11,233 nucleotides of DNA from contig MHER01000073.1 in the NCBI GenBank assembly GCA_001805205.1, positions 1-11,233 on the forward strand, given 5' to 3'. Each line of letters begins with the position of its first letter. The first letter of the stretch is position 1. The position numbers were made by a program, and so were the translations under genes. The notes below the pieces were generated by a model. That model did no database searches. It was not told the origin of the DNA and saw only the letters and a list, made by a program, of their open reading frames with translations. Shown here one piece after another: positions 1-6,088 of the stretch. This DNA comes from Nitrospirae bacterium RIFCSPLOW2_12_42_9 (GTDB lineage Bacteria; Nitrospirota; 9FT-COMBO-42-15; HDB-SIOI813).

Positions 1-415
1 TACTTGCCCAAACATGCTGGTGCAAGACAGTATCAATCAGTTCACTTCTATCAATGCGGTAATCTGCGCGTTTCTCTTTCAAGAAAGCAATTAACGAGTC
101 AGTAGAATAATAAAATATTGTAGGAGCATGACCTTGGGGAATTCCTGTCTCATACGGCCATATTATTGAGTCAGGGAAATCTTTTTTGATGGCGCTTCTT
201 TGCGTATCCATCAATATTTTTGTCGGATAAGTGAGGACAACAGCTCCATTCCAGTGATCTATAATCTGCCTGACAATATGACTCTTGCCTGAACCAACAG
301 GAGCTTCAACAATTATAATCTGTTCCAGAGAATCAAGTGCGTTAATGGTAGCCGCCTGAAATGGCCTCATACCCTTAATTTCTTTAACCGTTCTTTGTCC
401 TATCAATAAGCTCAT
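1..415 (-). CDS. Superfamily 2 helicase, Cas3/DinG-like, N-terminal part (cut by window edge)
   Basis: An open frame begins with ATG at 415 and runs uninterrupted to base 1, giving 138 residues; the rest lies outside the window. Near residues 17-20 is a Q-motif-like RPFQ. Residues 38-45 are a Walker A loop, APVGSGKS, preceded by a hydrophobic strand (IIIVE). Residues 62-72 (TYPTKILMDTQ) match helicase motif Ia. Later DEAD/DEAH motifs are not visible. These motifs show an ATP-dependent nucleic-acid helicase or translocase. The acidic residue before Walker A and the P-T-x-x-L-x-x-x-Q pattern recall Cas3 and DinG, but the subfamily is an inference. No HD nuclease domain precedes the helicase, so a Cas3 identity would mean a stand-alone Cas3' type. 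The start lies 6 bases after the stop of the preceding small gene, so the two are probably co-transcribed. Confidence 0.72.
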   Translation of the reverse strand, partial: MSLLIGQRTVKEIKGMRPFQAATINALDSLEQIIIVEAPVGSGKSHIVRQIIDHWNGAVVLTYPTKILMDTQRSAIKKDFPDSIIWPYETGIPQGHAPTIFYYSTDSLIAFLKEKRADYRIDRSELIDTVLHQHVWAS

Positions 416-421
416 TTAGCT

Positions 422-589
422 TTATCTCAAAAATCCTTTTTGGATAACATGGCAACACCATTCTCCGTAAAGACATACGGCAACTTGCGTGTTCCTCCCC
501 AACTTGATGTTCCAAAATGGAATGTCAAGTTCTTGAACTCCTCCTGAGTTAATTGAAACATAAAATCCTTTTAAGACGCTTGAGAGCAT
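422..589 (-). CDS. Small hypothetical protein, 55 aa
   Basis: I do not recognise this protein. The ATG at 589 is preceded by AAAGAGG with a 7-base spacer, so I prefer it. The same frame extends to a TTG at 622, giving 66 residues and overlapping the end of the nucleotidyltransferase gene by 20 bases, but that start has no ribosome binding site. The product has alternating hydrophobic and polar residues, suggesting beta strands, and a CC pair near its C-terminus (GEWCCHV). It has no signal peptide or membrane segment. It sits between the MNT-HEPN gene and the helicase on the same strand, 6 bases from the latter, so it is probably part of one operon. It could also be a remnant of a longer gene. 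No competing frame covers this stretch. Confidence 0.5.
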   Translation of the reverse strand: MLSSVLKGFYVSINSGGVQELDIPFWNIKLGRNTQVAVCLYGEWCCHVIQKGFLR

Positions 590-602
590 AGCCGCGCCTC
601 TT

Positions 603-1322
603 TCATATGACTTCTTTACCAAGGTCTGTATATACCTTTAAAACCTTTTTCGAATACTCTACAGATGCCATAGCCTCTTCCTCTGTAAGGTCTTCCATCC
701 CATATTCTGATTTTATGTATAATGTATACAATTTCCTGAATGTCTCAGAAATTTCTTTCCCGAAGTGTTTCTCTGCAAGAGGCAAAAGTATTGCTACCTT
801 ACTTGAATATCCTTCTCCCTTCATAGCCAGAACTGCCTGTATGGCATGCTTTGATGCTATAAAACAGTAATCCGCTATACCATAAATCATATCTTTTATT
901 AAGAGTTCTTCTGCAATCTTTATCTTCCGCGATTCAAATTCCCGGGACTTTTTGAAAAACTCAGAATATTTGATCTCCGGTGAAACTGGATTTATAGACA
1001 GGTCTGCATTACCATAAATCACTTTACCTTCTTTCTTCACTGCTGTATAGAGGGGTATTTTTTCTTTATGAAAATCCTCAAGGCTTGTGGACAGTACAGT
1101 AATACTTCTTTCTGTTTCAATATTATCCACAATATCATTTACTAATTTTCTTATATCTTTGTCTGCCTTGTCGAAGACAGCAAGTAAATCTATATCAGAG
1201 CCCTTTCTCGCAGTCCCCTTTGCCCATGATCCATATAAGATAAGACATTTAAGATTGTCTTGAAATTTCTTTATAAGATTATTTGCTATCTTTTCGAGAA
1301 TATCTTTGATAGCCTCTGGCAA
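603..1322 (-). CDS. Fused MNT-type nucleotidyltransferase and HEPN-domain protein
   Basis: This 239-residue protein has an N-terminal minimal nucleotidyltransferase fold: LYGSWAKGTARKGSDIDL at residues 29-46 is the GS-x10-DxD signature (G31, S32, D43, D45). The C-terminal half from about residue 115 is helical and resembles HEPN domains (a KHAIQAVLAMKG helix near 158-169, then SSK and KHFG). In two-gene MNT/HEPN toxin-antitoxin systems, the MNT partner AMPylates or otherwise modifies the HEPN RNase; here both halves are one chain. No clear R-x4-6-H RNase motif is visible, and the usual third carboxylate after the DxD strand is not obvious (SITVLST, residues 73-79), so activity is uncertain. 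Translation starts at TTG 1322, supported by GGAGGG five bases upstream. It is the first gene of the leftward set and is divergent from the kelch gene. Confidence 0.82.
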   Translation of the reverse strand: MPEAIKDILEKIANNLIKKFQDNLKCLILYGSWAKGTARKGSDIDLLAVFDKADKDIRKLVNDIVDNIETERSITVLSTSLEDFHKEKIPLYTAVKKEGKVIYGNADLSINPVSPEIKYSEFFKKSREFESRKIKIAEELLIKDMIYGIADYCFIASKHAIQAVLAMKGEGYSSKVAILLPLAEKHFGKEISETFRKLYTLYIKSEYGMEDLTEEEAMASVEYSKKVLKVYTDLGKEVI

Positions 1323-1398
1323 AATTCCCTCCGGAGTTTTAATTTTTCCTCCCGTTTTCAGTAAAGGCGTAAGGTATGTATTTGATATTCTGTTCCCT

Positions 1399-1404
1399 AT
1401 TTTA
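1399..1404 (-). promoter_or_regulatory. Possible -10 element for the leftward cluster
   Basis: On the minus strand TAAAAT lies about 75 bases upstream of the TTG start of the MNT-HEPN gene. A convincing -35 box at 17 bases is not present (TTTAAA at that position), so this is a weak prediction. The intergenic region between the divergent genes spans 1323-1566 and must hold promoters for both. Confidence 0.25.
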
Positions 1405-1470
1405 GCAGAATATTGGCCTGTTTTAAAGTAAAATGAAAGGAAATTTGTAACCCCTCAATCCTGATTTTAT

Positions 1471-1499
1471 TTGACACAAGAAGTATTCTCCTTTAATAT
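1471..1499 (+). promoter_or_regulatory. Sigma70-type promoter of the kelch lipoprotein gene
   Basis: A perfect -35 box TTGACA (1471-1476) is followed after exactly 17 bases by TAATAT (1494-1499), which keeps the key first, second and last bases of the -10 box. It predicts a leader of about 60 bases before the ATG at 1567. Confidence 0.72.
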
Positions 1500-1517
1500 C
1501 CATCCTGATATCTGCAC

Positions 1518-1540
1518 CGGGATGGCTCATAATTATCCCG
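1518..1540 (+). promoter_or_regulatory. Inverted repeat in the kelch gene leader
   Basis: CGGGAT (1518-1523) and ATCCCG (1535-1540) form a perfect 6-base inverted repeat with an 11-base spacer, starting about 18 bases after the -10 box. It could be an operator just downstream of the transcription start or a small leader hairpin. The sequence does not decide between these. Confidence 0.35.
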
Positions 1541-1566
1541 AATCAATTTAAAAGGGGGCTAATGTA

Positions 1567-2673
1567 ATGACAAAAAAGCTTATATCATTTTGCAGTTTCC
1601 TTTTCTTTGCTATTCTTACCCTAACTTCCTGTGGCAGTGGTGGTGGAGATGGCAGCGGGGATCAGACAGGAATCTTTTCATCAACCGGTAACATGGATAC
1701 CCATCGCATATATCACACTGCAATTCTTCTTCCTAATGGAAAGGTCCTTATTGCAGGAGGCAAGGATGGTTTCTACGGGGATAATCTTTCGAGTGCAGAA
1801 CTCTATGATCCGGAAAAGGGGACCTTCAGCACAACTGGTAACATGAATACAGGCAGGAGTTTACATACAGCAACCATTTTGCCCAATGGCAAGGTACTTA
1901 TTACCGGAGGGGTTGGGCCAACTCCTCTTTCCAGTATGGAGATCTATAATCCTAATACAGGTGCATTCAGCCCTATTACCAGCTTGAACACAGCACGCGC
2001 AGAACATGTAGCTACAATGCTTGCCGATGGAAAGGTCCTTATTGCCGGTGGATACAGTATCCAGGGAACACCCCTTTTAAGTGCCGAGTTGTATGACCCT
2101 GAGAAAAATATTCTTACACAGATTAATGACCTCACAACCGGTTTTGTTGAACATACTGCAACCTTGCTTGAAAACCGCAAGGTTTTAATAATCGGGGCAT
2201 CCGTTAATCTATATGATGATTCTACTTCCTCATTTTATGATCCAGGGAATAATATGATAGCCATTCGATATGGCCATTCCGCCACATGGCTTCCTAATAA
2301 GAAGGTACTGATTGCAGGTGGAAACATAGGCGGTATCCGGAATTTGCCCAGTCTTTCCAGTGCAGAGTTATATGATATAACTGAGGAGACATTCAGTAAG
2401 ACAGGATATATGATTAATCCAAGGTATAGACATACCGCCACATATCTGGAAAATGGAAAGGTTCTTATAACCGGTGGTGTTAATACAACCAGTCGTCTTG
2501 ATAGTGCAGAGATTTATGATCCTGATAAAGGGAAATTCGTTGAAACTGGCAGCATGATCTCTGCAAGGGATTCTCACACTGCAACTCTTCTTCCGAATGG
2601 AAAGGTACTTATTGCAGGAGGACTCGGAAATTCCGATGCCCTTTCCAGCGCTGAGCTATATATACCAGAGTAA
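1567..2673 (+). CDS. Kelch-repeat (beta-propeller) outer-surface lipoprotein
   Basis: The 368-residue product begins with a lipoprotein signal peptide: K3 K4, a hydrophobic core, and the lipobox L-T-S-C ending at Cys22. A Gly/Ser-rich linker follows, typical of a tether to the membrane. The rest is seven repeats of about 45-50 residues, each with the pattern HTAT-L-PNGKVLIAGG, then SSAELYDP and a threonine/phenylalanine turn. This is the kelch/galactose-oxidase-like motif and fits a seven-bladed beta propeller. The fourth repeat is degenerate: GG is replaced by GA and the SSAEL strand is missing. Such proteins usually bind ligands or partners rather than catalyse; the ligand here is unknown. 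The ATG at 1567 follows AAAGGGGG at 1550-1557; an ATG at 1562 is followed directly by a stop. It is probably monocistronic. Confidence 0.88.
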   Translation: MTKKLISFCSFLFFAILTLTSCGSGGGDGSGDQTGIFSSTGNMDTHRIYHTAILLPNGKVLIAGGKDGFYGDNLSSAELYDPEKGTFSTTGNMNTGRSLHTATILPNGKVLITGGVGPTPLSSMEIYNPNTGAFSPITSLNTARAEHVATMLADGKVLIAGGYSIQGTPLLSAELYDPEKNILTQINDLTTGFVEHTATLLENRKVLIIGASVNLYDDSTSSFYDPGNNMIAIRYGHSATWLPNKKVLIAGGNIGGIRNLPSLSSAELYDITEETFSKTGYMINPRYRHTATYLENGKVLITGGVNTTSRLDSAEIYDPDKGKFVETGSMISARDSHTATLLPNGKVLIAGGLGNSDALSSAELYIPE

Positions 2674-2704
2674 CCTATTATTCATTAGAAAACTTTTTCA
2701 GGTA

Positions 2705-2734
2705 TTGACAGCCATACAAGTAATCTATTATAAA
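2705..2734 (+). promoter_or_regulatory. Sigma70-type promoter of the carbonic anhydrase operon
   Basis: TTGACA (2705-2710) is followed after 18 bases by TATAAA (2729-2734); an overlapping TATTAT starts at 2726. Transcription would begin near 2741, leaving a leader of about 85 bases before the ATG at 2827. No competing gene lies between it and the kelch stop at 2673. Confidence 0.65.
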
Positions 2735-2826
2735 TAGAGCCATACATGTGGGTGACAATCGATAGTCTTTAGTAAATGAAAAACCCATTCTCTCAACACC
2801 TTATATCAGAAAAGGAGGAGTAAGTC

Positions 2827-3540
2827 ATGAAACGAGTTGTTAAAGTTTTACTTGCCGGAAGTCTTATTGCAAATCTTTTTTTAGCAGGCATAATTTTAAT
2901 GGGGTTTACAGGCCCGAATGTCCTGACATCCTTTAATGATGATGTGAATAAACCTGTGATTGCCAAATCATCTTTTGTCCATGAGCTCGCATCTGTGATA
3001 GGTGATGTGAAGCTCGGCGAGAGGGTGTATGTAGCACCCGCAGCCTCAATAAGGGGTGATGAGGGACAGCCTATATATGTCGGCAATGAAAGTAATGTCC
3101 AGGACGGTGTTGTCATACATGGACTTGAGACAATGGAAGAGGGTAAGGCAGTAGAGAAGAACCAGGTCGAGGTTGGCGGAAAAAAATATTCAGTATATAT
3201 TGGTGACAGGGTATCAATGGCACACCAGTCTCAGGTACATGGCCCTGCACTTGTTGGCAATGATGTGTTTATCGGGATGCAGGCACTCGTGTTTAAGGCC
3301 ACTGTCGGAGACGGTACAGTGCTTGAGCCAGGTGCAAAGCTTGTTGGTGTAAAGGTTGGATCAGGCAAGTATGTGCCGGCTGGTAGTGTAATTACAAAAC
3401 AGGCTGATGCAGATGCCCTTCCGGCAATCACCGGAACATATGCATTCAAAGACCTGAACAAGGCAGTTGTGCATGTAAATACCCAGTTTGCAGACGGATA
3501 TAACGGCAAGAAACCTGCCGGTCAGGGCCATGGACATTAA
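2827..3540 (+). CDS. cam: Gamma-class carbonic anhydrase, Cam type, exported or membrane-anchored
   Basis: The enzyme interconverts CO2 and bicarbonate. The 237-residue product starts with a basic tip and a hydrophobic segment (about residues 8-28) that acts as a signal anchor or signal peptide, so it probably works outside the cytoplasmic membrane. The rest is a left-handed beta-helix trimer fold. By comparison with Methanosarcina Cam, the zinc ligands are His98, His133 and His138. Other active-site residues are also present: Arg76, Asp78 and Glu79 in the SIRGDEG motif and Gln92 in NVQDG. Glu101 with an acidic loop after it corresponds to the Cam proton-shuttle loop that CamH-type proteins lack. 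The enzyme is therefore probably catalytically competent. The C-terminus ends in GHGH. The ATG is preceded by AAAGGAGG at 2811-2818. It is the first gene of an operon with trxB, tldD and tldE. Confidence 0.92.
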   Translation: MKRVVKVLLAGSLIANLFLAGIILMGFTGPNVLTSFNDDVNKPVIAKSSFVHELASVIGDVKLGERVYVAPAASIRGDEGQPIYVGNESNVQDGVVIHGLETMEEGKAVEKNQVEVGGKKYSVYIGDRVSMAHQSQVHGPALVGNDVFIGMQALVFKATVGDGTVLEPGAKLVGVKVGSGKYVPAGSVITKQADADALPAITGTYAFKDLNKAVVHVNTQFADGYNGKKPAGQGHGH

Positions 3541-3546
3541 TTACAT

Positions 3547-4473
3547 ATGAATAATGAAATCCGTAATGTCATAATTATTGGCTCAGGCCCTGCGGGTCTT
3601 ACTGCGGCAATTTATGCATCGAGGGCGGATATGAAGCCCCTCGTTATAGAAGGCCAGCAGCCTGGCGGACAGCTTACAATAACTACTGAAGTCGACAACT
3701 ATCCCGGATTCCCTGATGGGATTAACGGGCCTGAGCTTGTAATGGATATGCACAAACAGGCAGAGAGGTTTGGTACGGAGTTTATTTCAGATGTGGTTAC
3801 CTCTGTTGATCTTTCAAAAAGACCATTTGTAGTAAGGATTGGCGATGTATCATATAAAAGTAAGACACTTATTATTTCTACCGGCGCATCTGCAAAATGG
3901 CTTGGTATTGAGTCTGAAAAGAAACTTATGGGCAGCGGAGTCTCGGGATGTGCGACATGTGATGGATTTTTTTTTAAAGGGAAAGAGGTGGTTGTTGCAG
4001 GCGGAGGGGATACTGCAGTTGAAGAGGCCCTTTTCCTTACAAAATTTGCAACAAAGGTTTCTATTATACACAGGCGTGACCAGCTCAGGGCATCAAAGAT
4101 AATGCAAGACAGGGCTCTTAAGAATGAGAAGATCTCTTTTATCTGGGACTCTGTTGTGGATAAGATACTTGGTGAAGATGTGGGTCACGTAACAGGGGTA
4201 AGGATAAAAAATGTTAAAAGTGGCTCTATTACAGATTTCCACTGTAATGGTGTATTTATTGCTATAGGGCACACGCCAAATACTAAGATATTCGAAGGGC
4301 TGCTGGAACTTGATGAAAAGGGATATATTATTTTGAAGCAGCGTACTTATACAAGTGTGGAAGGTGTCTTTGCTGCAGGAGATGTGGCAGATCCTGTTTA
4401 CAGGCAGGCAGTTACAGCCGCTGGAATGGGGTGTATGGCTGCTATAGATGCAGAACGTTTTCTTGAAGGATAG
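3547..4473 (+). CDS. trxB: Thioredoxin reductase (NADPH, FAD-dependent)
   Basis: This flavoenzyme passes electrons from NADPH through FAD and a redox disulfide to thioredoxin. Its 308 residues are the normal length for the low-molecular-weight bacterial family. Visible motifs in order are the FAD-binding GSGPAG (residues 12-17), the redox-active C135-A-T-C138 in GCATCDG, the NADPH-binding GGGDTA (152-157), the phosphate-binding HRRDQLRAS (175-183), and the second FAD motif FAAGDV (275-280). All key residues are present. The gene starts 6 bases after the carbonic anhydrase stop and lacks a clear Shine-Dalgarno site, which suggests translational coupling to that gene. The stop is 3 bases from the tldD start. 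Confidence 0.95.
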   Translation: MNNEIRNVIIIGSGPAGLTAAIYASRADMKPLVIEGQQPGGQLTITTEVDNYPGFPDGINGPELVMDMHKQAERFGTEFISDVVTSVDLSKRPFVVRIGDVSYKSKTLIISTGASAKWLGIESEKKLMGSGVSGCATCDGFFFKGKEVVVAGGGDTAVEEALFLTKFATKVSIIHRRDQLRASKIMQDRALKNEKISFIWDSVVDKILGEDVGHVTGVRIKNVKSGSITDFHCNGVFIAIGHTPNTKIFEGLLELDEKGYIILKQRTYTSVEGVFAAGDVADPVYRQAVTAAGMGCMAAIDAERFLEG

Positions 4474-4476
4474 TAA

Positions 4477-6024
4477 ATGTTAGATGTTGTCAGCAATATA
4501 AAAAATCTGGTTGAAGAATCTTTTAATGCCAGTGCGCGTTCCCTTCAGGGATGTCACTATGCAGATATACGAATAGATGTAAGTGATATGCGCTGGGCAT
4601 CTGCAGAGGACGGAAAGCCAAAGGGTGCCGGAAGGGATGAATGCGGTTCCTTTGGTATCAGAGTAATAGCAGGTAACGGGAAAAAGGCCCCGGGTTACTA
4701 TGGCCGCATCTTCAGCCTGAAAGATCTGAATAATATTAACAGCCTGATTAAAGAAGGCCTTGTGCATGCCCATAACAGGGCATTTGCCAATAGTATAAAA
4801 AAGGAAAGGTTGACTTCCACTTTTGAAAGATTTGGCAAATCTCTGTGGGGTACAGAACTCTCTCCAACAGATGTAAACAGGGATACAGTTCCAGCCGTCT
4901 GTAAAACAGACCCTCGAACCATCTCACCTCAAGATATACTTTTACTTGCTGAGGACACATCAAAGAGGGTAAAAGGACTGAGCGGGATACAATTCAATGA
5001 TATTACTGTATATACCCAGTCAATGGGTGAACTGTTTGCAAGCACAGATGGGGCATTGATAGATCAATACTTCACATATACACAGGGTAATGTCTATGTG
5101 GTCGCCGCGGGAAAAGAGGGTCATCAGGAACTCTATGAATATATAGGAGATCAGAGGGGTTGGGAAGTGATTAGTGAAGGTGTAAATGTTCAGGGTGTAA
5201 ATCTTTTGGATTTCTCAAAAAGGGTAGCAGAGGATGCACTTGCCCTTTCTGATGCAAAGCCATTCCGCTCCACAGAAAAGGAGGTTGTTGTTGTCACAGA
5301 CCCTTATTTCAACACCCTCCTCTCCCATGAGATCATCGGTCATCCAATGGAGGCTGACCGTGTGTTAAAGTATGAGACGGCCTATGCCGGACGGAGCTGG
5401 CTCTTCAGGAATTTCAATGAGAATTATCTTGGTAAACAGGTGGCATCTCCTTTAATAACCACATACTCTGATCCATCACTCCCGGGATATGGTCATTATG
5501 TATATGACCATGAGGGTACAAAGGGTAAAAAAGTTATGCATATCGAAAGGGGTATCCTTAAAGAATTTATGAACAGCAGACAGACAGCATCCCTCCTTGG
5601 TGTTGCGCCAAATGGGTCTTACACTGCTACAGATGCATCATTTGTCCCTTTAATTCGTATGTCAACAACAGTATTTGCCCCGGGTACCAGCGACCCAAAG
5701 ATGATTATAGGAGATATCAGTGACGGATATTATTTATGGGGTATGCATACGCCATCCATATCTGAGTCAAGAGAAAACTTTACTATTTCGGCCATTAAAA
5801 CTTACAAGATCCATCGTGGTGAGATTAAAGAGCTATACAGGGGCGGAGGTGTGAGTGCAGACAGTATGAGTTTTCTTATGAGTGTTGATGCTGTTGGAAA
5901 TGATTTTAAGATATATCCGATTGCAAACTGCGGCAAGGGCCAGCCTATGCAGACAAAGAGACTGGGAAATGGCGGCCCCACATTGAGAGGCAGGGCACGG
6001 GTATCCGGGAGCAGTGGAAAATAA
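4477..6024 (+). CDS. tldD: TldD metallopeptidase subunit (U62 family)
   Basis: TldD is the zinc-bearing half of the TldD/TldE heterodimeric protease. That protease degrades unfolded peptides inside a closed chamber; in E. coli it matures microcin B17 and helps degrade the CcdA antitoxin. In this 515-residue protein the zinc motif HExxxH is intact at residues 284-289 (HEIIGH, followed by PMEADR). A Cys at about residue 485 (ANCGKGQP) lies where the third ligand is expected. The C-terminus keeps the family's glycine-rich end (GPTLRGRARVSGSSG). It is slightly longer than E. coli TldD (481). AAGGA seven bases before the ATG is a good ribosome binding site, and only three bases separate it from trxB. 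Confidence 0.93.
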   Translation: MLDVVSNIKNLVEESFNASARSLQGCHYADIRIDVSDMRWASAEDGKPKGAGRDECGSFGIRVIAGNGKKAPGYYGRIFSLKDLNNINSLIKEGLVHAHNRAFANSIKKERLTSTFERFGKSLWGTELSPTDVNRDTVPAVCKTDPRTISPQDILLLAEDTSKRVKGLSGIQFNDITVYTQSMGELFASTDGALIDQYFTYTQGNVYVVAAGKEGHQELYEYIGDQRGWEVISEGVNVQGVNLLDFSKRVAEDALALSDAKPFRSTEKEVVVVTDPYFNTLLSHEIIGHPMEADRVLKYETAYAGRSWLFRNFNENYLGKQVASPLITTYSDPSLPGYGHYVYDHEGTKGKKVMHIERGILKEFMNSRQTASLLGVAPNGSYTATDASFVPLIRMSTTVFAPGTSDPKMIIGDISDGYYLWGMHTPSISESRENFTISAIKTYKIHRGEIKELYRGGGVSADSMSFLMSVDAVGNDFKIYPIANCGKGQPMQTKRLGNGGPTLRGRARVSGSSGK

Positions 6025-6047
6025 GGACAGGACAGGGAACAATTAAT

Positions 6048-6070
6048 AGGTCAGGCATCTTGCCTGACTT
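6048..6070 (+). terminator. Hairpin between tldD and tldE
   Basis: GTCAGGCA (6050-6057) and TGCCTGAC (6061-6068) form a perfect 8-bp stem with a TCT loop, extended by one G-T and one A-T pair to 6048-6070. It is followed by TATCTGTT, not a true U-run. I read it as an attenuating or mRNA-stabilising hairpin inside the operon rather than a full terminator. Confidence 0.45.
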
Positions 6071-6088
6071 ATCTGTTGGAATATCTTT

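Noticed and set aside
607..870. Plus-strand 87-codon open frame
   Set aside because: It lies wholly opposite the MNT-HEPN gene, has no ribosome binding site and no recognisable protein features.
1..1322. CRISPR array near the Cas3-like helicase
   Set aside because: No direct repeats with regular spacers occur anywhere in the window; a CRISPR link rests only on the helicase motifs.
1567..2673. Tandem-repeat array or mobile repeat in the kelch gene
   Set aside because: The repetition follows the protein's propeller blades in frame and is explained by the kelch fold.
2793..3116. Minus-strand 107-codon open frame
   Set aside because: It is antisense to the start of the carbonic anhydrase gene, which has clear family motifs and a good ribosome binding site.
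3231..3509. Minus-strand 92-codon open frame opposite the carbonic anhydrase
   Set aside because: Composition reflects the complementary coding strand; no start site or homology signal.
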